Source of the DNA: Lewinellaceae bacterium
Lineage (GTDB): Bacteria > Bacteroidota > Bacteroidia > Chitinophagales > Saprospiraceae
Direction: 5' to 3'
Assembly: GCA_020636025.1 (NCBI GenBank)
Contig: JACJYQ010000011.1
Location: 1 to 61,097 of the forward strand
DNA length: 61,097 nucleotides
The notes under the pieces were generated by a model that did not search any database, was not told where the DNA came from, and worked only from the letters and a program-made list of their open reading frames with translations. The position numbers were made by a program, and so were the translations under genes. The number at the start of each line of letters is the position of its first letter. The stretch's first letter is position 1. Shown here in pieces: positions 36,855-44,888 of this stretch.

Positions 36855-37415
36855 ATGAGTGTTACAAGAATCGCTACCCGCTATGCAAAATCACTGATGG
36901 AGCTTGCCATAGAGCAAAATAAGCTTCCTCAGGTGAGCGCTGACATGGTTTCCTTGGCTACAGCAAGCAAAAACCGGGATCTGTACCTGATGCTGAAAAG
37001 CCCGATCATTGCCGCCGATAAGAAACAGGCGGTGATCGACGCCATTTTTAAAGGTAGCTTCAACGATCTTACCATTAGGTATCTGCACCTGCTGATCAAC
37101 AAAGGTCGTGAAGAGTACATTCCGGAAATATCTGCAGAATTTGAGCAGCAACATAAAACACTGCAAAAGATCACTTCTGTATCTGTAACAACGGCTACTG
37201 AAATGAGCGACTCAGTGCTGGCTGATCTGAAGAAAAAGATCCTGGCCAGCGGTGTTACCAGCGAAAACCTGGAAATAAGCACAAAAGTTGATCCTGAGCT
37301 GATTGGAGGCTTCCTGTTGGAGTTTGAAAACAAACGCTACGATGCTTCCATTGCCCATAAACTCGAAGAACTGAAAAGTACCTTTTCAAAAAACCTGTAC
37401 GTAAAAGAATATTAA
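36855..37415 (+). CDS. atpH: ATP synthase F1 subunit delta
   Basis: 186 residues, standard length. The all-helical N-terminal domain begins IATRYAKSLMELAIEQNKL, and the conserved C-terminal GGFLLEFENKRYDASIAHKLEELK is the OSCP/delta signature. Delta sits on top of F1 and ties it to the b stalk. It follows atpF by 129 bases and precedes atpA by 52 bases. Confidence 0.96.
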   Translation: MSVTRIATRYAKSLMELAIEQNKLPQVSADMVSLATASKNRDLYLMLKSPIIAADKKQAVIDAIFKGSFNDLTIRYLHLLINKGREEYIPEISAEFEQQHKTLQKITSVSVTTATEMSDSVLADLKKKILASGVTSENLEISTKVDPELIGGFLLEFENKRYDASIAHKLEELKSTFSKNLYVKEY

Positions 37416-37467
37416 TGGTGGTTTCACATCATTAAAATCATACAAATCATCTTAACCATCTAATAAA

Positions 37468-39054
37468 ATGGCAGACGTTAGACCGGAAGAAATCTCCGCA
37501 ATATTGAAACAGCAGCTCTCTGGCTTCGGGGCAGAAACAAACCTCGAGGAAGTGGGTACCGTACTTCAGGTAGGCGATGGTATCGCCCGTATTTACGGAC
37601 TGAACAATGCACAAGCCGGTGAACTGATTGAATTTGAAAACGGCGTTCGCGCTATCGTGCTTAACCTGGAAGAAGACAACGTAGGTGCTGTACTTATGGG
37701 CGCCTCCGATGGCATCCGCGAAGGATCCATTGCAAAGCGCACAGGTCAGATCGCTTCTATCGAGGTTGGTGAAGGTTTCGCAGGTCGTGTTGTAAACACC
37801 CTCGGTCAGCCAATTGATGGTAAAGGCCCAATCAGCGGAAAGACATACGAGATGCCACTGGAGCGCAAAGCGCCAGGTGTTATTTACCGTCAGCCGGTAA
37901 ACGAGCCGCTTCAAACCGGTATCAAAGCGATCGACTCTATGATTCCGATCGGTCGTGGACAGCGTGAGCTGATCATTGGTGACCGTCAGATCGGTAAAAC
38001 TGCCATTGCGATTGATACCATCATCAATCAGAAAGAATTTTTCGATCGCGGAGAGCCTGTTTACTGTATCTACGTTGCTTGCGGTCAGAAAGCCTCTACC
38101 GTAGCCACTGTTGCCCGCACACTGGAAGAGTACGGAGCTATGGCTTATACAGTTATTGTTTCTGCTTCTGCTTCTGATCCTGCTCCATTGCAGTTCTACG
38201 CTCCATTTGCCGGTGCTGCTATTGGTGAATATTTCCGCGATACAGGCCGTCCTGCCCTGATCATTTACGATGATCTTTCCAAGCAGGCTGTTGCCTATCG
38301 CGAAGCATCTCTGTTGCTCCGTCGTCCTCCGGGTCGTGAAGCATACCCTGGTGACGTATTCTACCTGCACAGCCGTTTGCTCGAGCGTGCCGCCAAGATC
38401 AACGCCAACGATGACATCGCCAAGAACATGAACAACCTACCTGAGAGTCTGGTGGAAGCCGGATTGATCAAAGGAGGCGGTTCTCTTACAGCGTTGCCTA
38501 TCATTGAAACACAGGCCGGTGACGTATCTGCCTATATTCCAACAAACGTTATTTCTATTACAGACGGACAGATCTTCCTTGAGTCTAACCTGTTTAACTC
38601 AGGTGTGCGTCCTGCCATCAACGTAGGTATCTCTGTAAGCCGTGTAGGTGGTAATGCGCAGATCAAATCCATGAAAAAGATCGCCGGTACCCTGAAGCTC
38701 GACCAGGCTCAGTACCGCGAGTTGGAAGCTTTTGCGAAATTCGGCTCTGACCTTGATGCCGCTACTCAGGCAGTATTGGCTAAAGGCGCCCGTAACGTGG
38801 AAATTCTAAAGCAACCACAATACAGCCCGATTTCGGTTGAAAAGCAGGTAGCCATCATTTACCTGGGTACCAACAACCTGCTTCGCGATGTGCCGCTCGA
38901 TAAAGTACGTGAATTTGAAGACTTGTTCCTGGAGCGCATGGAAAGCAAACTTCCTGATGTACTGGAAGAATTCCGCAAAGGAAAACTGGATGATGCCAGC
39001 CTGGGTAAAGTAAAAGACCTCGCTGCTGACCTCGCCGGACAGTACAGAAAGTGA
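37468..39054 (+). CDS. atpA: ATP synthase F1 subunit alpha
   Basis: 528 residues. The nucleotide-binding P-loop GDRQIGKTAIAIDT (about 170-183) and the family motif PAINVGISVSRVGG are present, together with the N-terminal beta-barrel domain (EVGTVLQVGDGIARIYGL). Alpha binds the non-catalytic nucleotides and alternates with beta in the hexameric head. The beta and epsilon genes (atpD, atpC) are not in this window, so the operon is split, as is common in Bacteroidota. An AT-rich palindromic repeat separates it from atpG. Confidence 0.98.
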   Translation: MADVRPEEISAILKQQLSGFGAETNLEEVGTVLQVGDGIARIYGLNNAQAGELIEFENGVRAIVLNLEEDNVGAVLMGASDGIREGSIAKRTGQIASIEVGEGFAGRVVNTLGQPIDGKGPISGKTYEMPLERKAPGVIYRQPVNEPLQTGIKAIDSMIPIGRGQRELIIGDRQIGKTAIAIDTIINQKEFFDRGEPVYCIYVACGQKASTVATVARTLEEYGAMAYTVIVSASASDPAPLQFYAPFAGAAIGEYFRDTGRPALIIYDDLSKQAVAYREASLLLRRPPGREAYPGDVFYLHSRLLERAAKINANDDIAKNMNNLPESLVEAGLIKGGGSLTALPIIETQAGDVSAYIPTNVISITDGQIFLESNLFNSGVRPAINVGISVSRVGGNAQIKSMKKIAGTLKLDQAQYRELEAFAKFGSDLDAATQAVLAKGARNVEILKQPQYSPISVEKQVAIIYLGTNNLLRDVPLDKVREFEDLFLERMESKLPDVLEEFRKGKLDDASLGKVKDLAADLAGQYRK

Positions 39055-39130
39055 AAAATTAGCTAATTAGCTAATTGGCTAATTAGCTAATTGAACATTA
39101 TCGAATTAGCTCATTATCGCATTATCAAAT
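39055..39130. repeat. AT-rich palindromic repeat between atpA and atpG
   Basis: AATTAGCTAATTAGCTAATT (39057-39076) is a perfect palindrome, followed by further AATTAGCTAATT and CATTATCGCATTATC words of the same family as the repeats around the four-helix-bundle gene. Confidence 0.75.
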
Positions 39131-39139
39131 TAATTCTAT

Positions 39140-40033
39140 ATGGCTGGTGGCTTAAAAGAAGTAAGGGATCGTATTAAATCGGTAATCAACACGCAACAGA
39201 TCACGAAAGCTATGAAAATGGTTTCGGCTGCTAAGTTGCGTAAAGCGCAGAGCGCTATCGTGCAGGTACGTCCTTATGCCGACCGTTTAAACAGAATGCT
39301 TTCTAATATCCTGTCTAACCTTTCCGGAGATGCTTCAACCAGTTTCGGCAAGGTAAGAGATGTGAATAACGGGCTGATTGTGGTAATCACCTCGAATCGC
39401 GGACTTTGTGGTGCGTTCAATACAAACATTTGTAAAGAAGCTGCAGCCCTGATACGGGATAAATATAGCAAACAACATAAAGATGGCAAACTATCCATGC
39501 TCTTTATTGGTAAAAAGGGATATGGATGGTTCAAACGCAGATATCCGGAATTGACCTATATTCTCGATCATATTGCGGTGTACGACGACCCTTCTTATGA
39601 GACCATTTCCCAGGTTTCCAGCAAACTGATGGAAGCGTTTTCTTCTGAGAAATACGATGCTATTGAACTGGTGTACAGCCGTTTCAAGAATGCTGCCACC
39701 ACATTCCCTACAGCAGAACAATGGTTGCCGGTTCCAAAAATGGAAGTACCGGAAGGAACCAAAGAAATAAAAGCGGACTACATTTTTGAACCCGATCAAC
39801 AGCAATTGCTTGAGCATCTGGTTCCCAGTATCCTGCAACTGAGTTTCCACAAATGTGTGCTCGACACCCATGCGTCTGAACACGGTTCACGTATGACTGC
39901 CATGGATAAGGCAACTGAAAACGCAGAGGAGTTGCTGAAAAATCTGCGCATCAACTACAACAAAGCCCGTCAGGAGGCCATCACTACTGAATTGGGTGAG
40001 ATTGTGAGTGGAGCAGCTGCGCTGGAAGCCTAA
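39140..40033 (+). CDS. atpG: ATP synthase F1 subunit gamma
   Basis: 297 residues. The N-terminal helix GLKEVRDRIKSVINTQQITKAMKMVSAAKLRKAQ and C-terminal helix ending in AMDKATENAEELLKNLRINYNKARQEAITTELGEIVSG form the antiparallel coiled-coil rotor shaft; the central Rossmann-like part has the conserved ITSNRGLCGAFN. Gamma turns inside the alpha/beta head and couples it to the c ring. It is the last gene of this operon, followed by a 36-bp perfect palindrome. Confidence 0.97.
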   Translation: MAGGLKEVRDRIKSVINTQQITKAMKMVSAAKLRKAQSAIVQVRPYADRLNRMLSNILSNLSGDASTSFGKVRDVNNGLIVVITSNRGLCGAFNTNICKEAAALIRDKYSKQHKDGKLSMLFIGKKGYGWFKRRYPELTYILDHIAVYDDPSYETISQVSSKLMEAFSSEKYDAIELVYSRFKNAATTFPTAEQWLPVPKMEVPEGTKEIKADYIFEPDQQQLLEHLVPSILQLSFHKCVLDTHASEHGSRMTAMDKATENAEELLKNLRINYNKARQEAITTELGEIVSGAAALEA

Positions 40034-40038
40034 GTTTT

Positions 40039-40074
40039 AATTAGCTAATTGGCTAATTAGCCAATTAGCTAATT
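40039..40074. terminator. 36-bp perfect palindrome between atpG and dgkA
   Basis: Positions 40039-40074 read identically on both strands and are built from AATTAGCTAATT and GGCTAATTAGCC words. It occupies almost the whole 35-base gap between convergent genes; a very AT-rich terminator or repeat element. Confidence 0.75.
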
Positions 40075-40425
40075 CATTATTTTGGGCACAAATATCATCA
40101 ATCCTACAATGGCTGCTCCTATTGCAGCAATTAAAACTGCTGCCGCAGCGGCGTCTTTTACCTTTCCCGCCAGGGGGTGATATTCCGGTGAAACCAGGTC
40201 GGTTAAGTATTCCAGTGCTGTGTTTACAGCCTCAAGGCTTATTACCATAAATATACAAATGGTAACCGCCAGCCATTCTGGTCTGGAAATTTGAAAATAC
40301 AATCCTGCGAATATTACAGAAACGGCAAATAACAAATGTATCCGGGCATTGGGCTGATTTCTTACCAGGTCCTGCAATCCTTTGAAGGCATAATGGAAGC
40401 TTTTCAGTCTCTTGTAAAAGCTCAT
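40069..40425 (-). CDS. dgkA: Diacylglycerol/undecaprenol kinase family protein
   Basis: 118 residues, small integral membrane kinase with three helices. The family motif EAVNTALEYLTDLV and KDAAAAAVLIAAI are present, including the catalytic Glu and the Asn of ExxNTxxE. The family phosphorylates diacylglycerol or, in many bacteria, undecaprenol, recycling the lipid carrier for cell-wall synthesis; the exact lipid here is unknown. It starts 7 bases after the upstream small membrane protein gene, so they are one transcript. Confidence 0.93.
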   Translation of the reverse strand: MSFYKRLKSFHYAFKGLQDLVRNQPNARIHLLFAVSVIFAGLYFQISRPEWLAVTICIFMVISLEAVNTALEYLTDLVSPEYHPLAGKVKDAAAAAVLIAAIGAAIVGLMIFVPKIMN

Positions 40426-40432
40426 TCTTCAG

Positions 40433-40738
40433 CTAATTTTGTTTTTGTTGATCGGGCTTTATCCTAAACTCGGAATTCTGATTCTCCATGTTTCCTTCTT
40501 TTAGTTCTGAATCCAGATAATACAGACAAATAACTGCACCCAATCCCATGCAAGCATACATAAAAAGCGGGCGATTGATCATAAAAAAATACAAACCTGA
40601 TACAATCAAACCAATAGCTGTCAGACCTGGATGATCTGAAAAGAATCGCAGGAGTGGTAATTTCACCGGTACCAGACTCAGCCAGGTGACTGAAATCAGG
40701 CACAACAGTAAACATTGACGAAAGCGCCGGTAATCCAT
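40433..40738 (-). CDS. Small membrane protein, unknown function
   Basis: 101 residues from the ATG at 40738; an ATG at 40759 would fall almost on the predicted transcription start set by TATCTTTG at 40771-40764. Three hydrophobic segments are seen (about 9-27, 38-54, 58-77), then a polar tail. No family recognised. It is the first gene of a pair with dgkA, and so might relate to lipid-carrier handling, but this is only context. Confidence 0.65.
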   Translation of the reverse strand: MDYRRFRQCLLLCLISVTWLSLVPVKLPLLRFFSDHPGLTAIGLIVSGLYFFMINRPLFMYACMGLGAVICLYYLDSELKEGNMENQNSEFRIKPDQQKQN

Positions 40739-40763
40739 TAAAGGCCTGTTAAACCACATAAAG

Positions 40764-40771
40764 CAAAGATA
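40764..40771 (-). promoter_or_regulatory. -7 box TATCTTTG for the dgkA transcript
   Basis: The minus strand matches TAnnTTTG, 26 bases before the ATG at 40738. Confidence 0.5.
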
Positions 40772-40949
40772 TACCTTGATTTGTGTGATTATTGTGATTT
40801 ATGTGATTTGACCTTGCCTAACTTATTTTCGGAGTAGATGCTTGAGTGATTTTTAACTTGATTTCTGTTTGAGATGTTCTTTACCGAGAGGCGTTAACTA
40901 TAATACGGAAAAGCCTGAAAAGAGTCATGGTTATTTGCAAGATAGGAAG

Positions 40950-40957
40950 TACTTTTG
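40950..40957 (+). promoter_or_regulatory. -7 box TACTTTTG for tRNA-Ser
   Basis: TACTTTTG ends 12 bases before the mature tRNA. A TTTG at 40934-40937 lies too close (12 bases) for the usual -33 spacing. Confidence 0.55.
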
Positions 40958-40969
40958 CGCTCCCTATAC

Positions 40970-41057
40970 GGAGAGATGTCCGAGTGGTTTAAGGAGCGCG
41001 CCTGGAAAGTGCGTATACGCCTAAAGCGTATCGAGGGTTCGAATCCCTCTCTCTCCG
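40970..41057 (+). tRNA. tRNA-Ser (GGA)
   Basis: A type II tRNA of 88 bases with a long variable arm. The acceptor stem GGAGAGA (40970-40976) pairs with TCTCTCC (41050-41056), then discriminator G. The anticodon loop CTGGAAA gives GGA, reading serine UCC/UCU codons. The T arm is GAGGG-TTCGAAT-CCCTC. The CCA end is not encoded. A terminator follows 37 bases later. Confidence 0.97.
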
Positions 41058-41093
41058 CAGATTTGATTTTCAGTTGTAGCTGAATAAATTTCC

Positions 41094-41135
41094 CCCCCGG
41101 CAGTGCCATTGTGCGTTGCCGGGGGTGCTTTTTCT
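41094..41135 (+). terminator. Rho-independent terminator after tRNA-Ser
   Basis: CCCCCGGCA (41094-41102) pairs with TGCCGGGGG (41117-41125), followed by TGCTTTTTCTG. Confidence 0.9.
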
Positions 41136-41150
41136 GTAACGTAGTTTATT

Positions 41151-41286
41151 TGATTGACGATTGATGATTACATGATTACATAATTGTTGAAGTGATTTAA
41201 TGGTAAAATAGACTTTCAAATTGGACTATATCCATCAACAATTACATCCACAATTATGTAATCATGTAATCATCAATCGTCAATCA
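41151..41286. repeat. 36-bp perfect inverted repeat with a 64-base loop
   Basis: The arms 41151-41186 and 41251-41286 are exact reverse complements, AT-rich and internally repetitive (GATGATTACATGATTACA). It lies at the convergent junction of the tRNA and the copper-protein gene. No ORF is in the loop. Confidence 0.85.
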
Positions 41287-41315
41287 TTTCATTTTTCAAA
41301 GACTCAAATCCCTAA

Positions 41316-41795
41316 TCACTGCTCTCTCCGCTCATACTGACAACAAGCATGCAAATTCTTATATGCTTTGTCATCGCCAAGAATCAAATCGGTATCATAT
41401 CCGGCAGCTGCGATGGCTTTGTGAACAGCCTCCACCGAGGTAAGTGAAGCATCATATTTCAAGGTAAATTGATGCGTATCCATATCCCAATCGACAAATT
41501 TGACTCCATTTACTGCCATAGCAGATTTCACAATGGTCTTTTTGCACATACCACAATTACCCCAAACCTTGAATTGTGTGCTGGCCCACTTGTCAGAGAC
41601 AGCAGCCTTTTTTCGGATCATTTTTTTGCCCGACATGACTGATTTGTCATTGGGCATACAAGCTTTTTCATCTGCTTTTGGGGAGTTCTTTTCCGTGCTT
41701 TTTTCCGTTGTTTGTTCTTTCGGAGCAGTTGGCTGCTGAGCAGTTGCCAGTTGCCAGAATCCCAGGACAAACAGAAGCAATACAATATTTTTCAT
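41316..41795 (-). CDS. Secreted HMA-domain copper-binding protein
   Basis: 159 residues from the ATG at 41795, which opens directly onto a signal peptide (MKNIVLLLF...ATAQ). A Lys/Glu/Pro-rich linker is followed by an HMA domain (about 75-140) whose metal-binding loop is WGNCGMCKKT (CxxC). A second Cys pair lies at the C-terminus (HACCQYE). It probably binds Cu(I) in the periplasm or at the outer membrane. It is the last gene of the copper cluster, 77 bases after copA. Confidence 0.85.
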   Translation of the reverse strand: MKNIVLLLFVLGFWQLATAQQPTAPKEQTTEKSTEKNSPKADEKACMPNDKSVMSGKKMIRKKAAVSDKWASTQFKVWGNCGMCKKTIVKSAMAVNGVKFVDWDMDTHQFTLKYDASLTSVEAVHKAIAAAGYDTDLILGDDKAYKNLHACCQYERREQ

Positions 41796-41872
41796 GTGAA
41801 TCATTTTTTATAGTGAATTAACGAATGCTATCTAATGAAATATAAACTGTTGATTTTGAACTTGAATTGTGC

Positions 41873-44101
41873 TTAAACAGCCCATTTCAATCGCAAGCTA
41901 TTGCTTACAACACTTACCGAACTCATGGCCATTGCAGCGCCGGCAATCATTGGATTGAGCATAAAACCGTTTATTGGGTAAAGTAGTCCAGCTGCAATAG
42001 GGATACCAATAAGGTTATACACAAAGGCCCAAAAAAGGTTCTGTCGAATGGTGGCTACTGTTTTTCTGGACAGTCTTATTGCGGCAGGTATTTTATCCAA
42101 ATCGTTGCTAATCAGTGTTAATTGAGCTACCTCTTTAGCGATATCAGAACCTTTACCCATGGCGATACTAACATTGGCCCGCGCAAGCGCCTGACTGTCG
42201 TTAATACCATCGCCTGCCATGGCGACTATCTTACCCTCTGATTGTAATTTTGATATGAAGTCCTCCTTTCCAGATGGCAACATGGCTGACTGATAATCTG
42301 TGATACCAACCTGACTGGCTACTACCGCCACACTTTCTTCTTTATCTCCTGATAATAAATGCACCGCAATACCCATTTGCTTCAATTCTTGAATGGCATC
42401 TTTTGAACCTTCTTTTATAGGGTCTGAGATTGTCGCAACACCGAGTACTTTTTCAAGATTGGCGAAATACACCAATGTATTTGCGGAATCATTCCATTTT
42501 ACGGTCTTTTCTGATAGATACTCAGACAATTCCAGCTTGTTTTCCTGGATATAGGAATGGTTTCCGGTAAGTACCATTTTCCCTTTATGCATTGCCTGAA
42601 TCCCCTTGCCGGAAATGGATTCAACATTATCAAGCTCTTGCTGAGCCTTCGATTTCTTAAAGTGATGTACAATCGCTTCTGCCAGCGGGTGCTCAGATCT
42701 CATTTCCAGGCTATAAAATACCTGTTGCCAATAATCCTCATCGATTCCTTTTTCCCACACAACTTCTGTTACCTGAGGCTCTCCTTTCGTGATGGTACCG
42801 GTTTTATCAAGTACAAGAATATCGATCTTATTAGCCAGTTCAAGACTTGCAGCATCCTTGATCAAAATTCCTTCTGTGGCGCCTTTACCTATACCCACCA
42901 TGATGGCTGTTGGTGTTGCCAAACCCAGCGCACAGGGACAAGCTATAACCAACACGGTTACCATAGCCAAAATGCCCATATTCAGACCGTTGGGTCCTCC
43001 CCAAATCCACCAGGCAAAAAAGGTGATGATTGCGATCAACATGACAGCAGGAACAAAGATTCCGGCAATTCGGTCAGCCAGTTTCTGAACAGGAGCTTTG
43101 GACCCCTGCGCTTCCTGCACCCTTTGTATAATCTGCGAAAGCATGGTTTCGGAGCCCACTTTCTCTGCTGCAAACTGAAGGCTTCCTTTTTGATTGAGTG
43201 AACCTGCCCACACTTTACTGTTTTTCTCTTTCAATACTGGAACCGGCTCTCCGCTCAACAGACTTTCATCGACATAAGAATTGCCTTCGAGTACATGACC
43301 GTCAACCGGAATTTTTTCACCAGGTTTCACCAGAATCACATTCCCGACCTTAACTTCAGATATCGGAATTTCTTTTGTCAATCCTTCCTGATCAATCAGG
43401 GTAAGCATTTTTGGCTTTAACGACATGAGGCTTTTTAACGCCGAGGAGGTTTTAGCCTTGGCACGCTCTTCCAGTAATTTGCCCAATAAAATGAAGGTGA
43501 TGATCACGCCCGCTGCCTCAAAATAAACATGGGCCGTCAAGCCACGACTTGTCCAGAATTGAGGATATAACGTATTAAACACACTAAAAACATAGGCGAT
43601 TCCAGTGCTAAGCGCAACCAGGGTATCCATATTCGCAGCTCCAACCCGGGCCTGTTTCCATGCATTAATAAAGAAATCACGACCAAACCAGGCAAGCATC
43701 GGGGTGGCTAAGGCCCACATAGCAATTTTCGCTCCTGGCGCATCCATGAAAAACATACCCAGTATTACCAGAGGAACAGTAAAAACAGCAGCCCAAATGG
43801 TTCTCTTCCGGAGCTGTTCGTAATTATCCTCCTCCATTTTCTTTACCATCTCTTTGGCCTCCCGACTATCCTCGACGATCATTCCGTAACCGACTCCCTG
43901 AACAAGTTCACACAATTTTTCAGGGGAGATGGAATCCGGGTCGTATTCAACCTGGGCCGTTTTATCGGCAAAATTTACGGATGCCTGAAAAACACCCGAT
44001 TGGTTTTTCAGCGTTCTTTCAATATTGGCAGCACAGCCCGCACAACTCATCCCGGTTACCGGGAATCGCTTCAATACTTGCTTTGCATTCTCTGTACCCA
44101 T
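41873..44101 (-). CDS. copA: Copper-exporting P1B-type ATPase
   Basis: 742 residues from the ATG at 44101; a TTG 33 bases earlier is rejected. One N-terminal HMA domain (TGMSCAGCAANIE, about 15-75) is followed by eight membrane helices with the Cu+ motif CPCALGLATP, the phosphorylation site DKTGTITKG, the HP motif SEHPLA and the hinge GDGINDSQAL; the C-terminal helix pair has YNLIGIPIAAG and MAMSSVSVVSNSLRL, the classic Cu+ ATPase signature. It pumps Cu+ out of the cytoplasm. Upstream, GACCTTTG (44126-44119) is a one-mismatch -7 box. Next to an AraC regulator with a metal-binding domain. Confidence 0.96.
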   Translation of the reverse strand: MGTENAKQVLKRFPVTGMSCAGCAANIERTLKNQSGVFQASVNFADKTAQVEYDPDSISPEKLCELVQGVGYGMIVEDSREAKEMVKKMEEDNYEQLRKRTIWAAVFTVPLVILGMFFMDAPGAKIAMWALATPMLAWFGRDFFINAWKQARVGAANMDTLVALSTGIAYVFSVFNTLYPQFWTSRGLTAHVYFEAAGVIITFILLGKLLEERAKAKTSSALKSLMSLKPKMLTLIDQEGLTKEIPISEVKVGNVILVKPGEKIPVDGHVLEGNSYVDESLLSGEPVPVLKEKNSKVWAGSLNQKGSLQFAAEKVGSETMLSQIIQRVQEAQGSKAPVQKLADRIAGIFVPAVMLIAIITFFAWWIWGGPNGLNMGILAMVTVLVIACPCALGLATPTAIMVGIGKGATEGILIKDAASLELANKIDILVLDKTGTITKGEPQVTEVVWEKGIDEDYWQQVFYSLEMRSEHPLAEAIVHHFKKSKAQQELDNVESISGKGIQAMHKGKMVLTGNHSYIQENKLELSEYLSEKTVKWNDSANTLVYFANLEKVLGVATISDPIKEGSKDAIQELKQMGIAVHLLSGDKEESVAVVASQVGITDYQSAMLPSGKEDFISKLQSEGKIVAMAGDGINDSQALARANVSIAMGKGSDIAKEVAQLTLISNDLDKIPAAIRLSRKTVATIRQNLFWAFVYNLIGIPIAAGLLYPINGFMLNPMIAGAAMAMSSVSVVSNSLRLKWAV

Positions 44102-44176
44102 ATCATAGTATTTTGATACAAAGGTCAGGGGCAATGGGCCGTTTATAGTTATGAAATGATGGAAATGACTTGTAAC

Positions 44177-44746
44177 CTATTGGTTATGCACCTTATCTAG
44201 GGCAATTCGACGGCCTCCGCTATTCTTTTTAAAGGCACTTGGCGTCATACCCGTTACCTTTTTGAACTGATTGCTGAGATAGGCTACGCTGCTATATCCC
44301 AATTTGAAAGCAATTTCTGAGAGTGTAAATTCATTGTATATAAGCCACTCCTTTACTTTCTCGATCTTCTGAAGAATAAAAAAGTGTTCAATGGTGATGC
44401 CCTCAACCTCGGAAAATAGTTTTGAGATAGCAGAATAATCGCGCTTAAGGGTATGCCCCAAAAAAGAAACAATGCTGAAATCCTCTGGCAATTCGCCGGT
44501 TTGCACTTTTTCAATCAGAGCGGTTTTTACCTGCTCTATCATCTGGCTTTTTTGGTCGTCAAGCAGCTCAAAACCCAGAGCATTTAATCTCTCCCTTAGA
44601 ATGCTAAGTTGTAGATCCAGAAGTGGTTTTTCAAGAGTTACCACACCAAGTGTTACAGACTTTGGTATGAGCCCCTGCTGATTTAGCAATTCCTCCACAC
44701 TGAGTATACAGCGATGGCAAACCATATTTTTTATGTACAGTGTCAT
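44177..44746 (-). CDS. AraC-family regulator with N-terminal HMA-like domain
   Basis: 189 residues. Residues 1-65 look like an HMA fold with a CxxC-type site (MVCHRCILSVEEL, Cys10 and Cys13) and a second strand pattern PKSVTLGVVTLE. The C-terminal half is an AraC two-HTH domain, clear in FTLSEIAFKLGYSSVAYLSNQFKKVTGMTPSAFKK. A Cu(I)-sensing regulator of the adjacent copA is the simplest reading and this arrangement is seen in other Bacteroidota, but metal sensing is inference. A 9-bp inverted repeat (44787-44824) lies in its upstream region. It is 43-76 bases ahead of copA. Confidence 0.85.
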   Translation of the reverse strand: MTLYIKNMVCHRCILSVEELLNQQGLIPKSVTLGVVTLEKPLLDLQLSILRERLNALGFELLDDQKSQMIEQVKTALIEKVQTGELPEDFSIVSFLGHTLKRDYSAISKLFSEVEGITIEHFFILQKIEKVKEWLIYNEFTLSEIAFKLGYSSVAYLSNQFKKVTGMTPSAFKKNSGGRRIALDKVHNQ

Positions 44747-44786
44747 GGTGGTAGTGCTTACCTAATTAACCAACGTTATGGCCAAG

Positions 44787-44824
44787 TTAGATGTCTCTCA
44801 CGACTGCAGCGGATCGACATCTAA
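44787..44824. promoter_or_regulatory. 9-bp inverted repeat upstream of the AraC-type regulator
   Basis: TTAGATGTC (44787-44795) and GACATCTAA (44816-44824) are perfect reverse complements separated by 20 bases, 41 bases upstream of the regulator start. Candidate autoregulatory operator or leader hairpin. Confidence 0.4.
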
Positions 44825-44888
44825 TCAGGTTACAAATTGGGTTAAATACGGACCAAAACTTGATATAGGGTAATTAAACCATAACAGT

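Noticed and set aside
39055..40078. CRISPR-like array in the ATTAGCTAATT repeats
   Set aside because: Repeat units are short, irregular and palindromic with no constant-length spacers.
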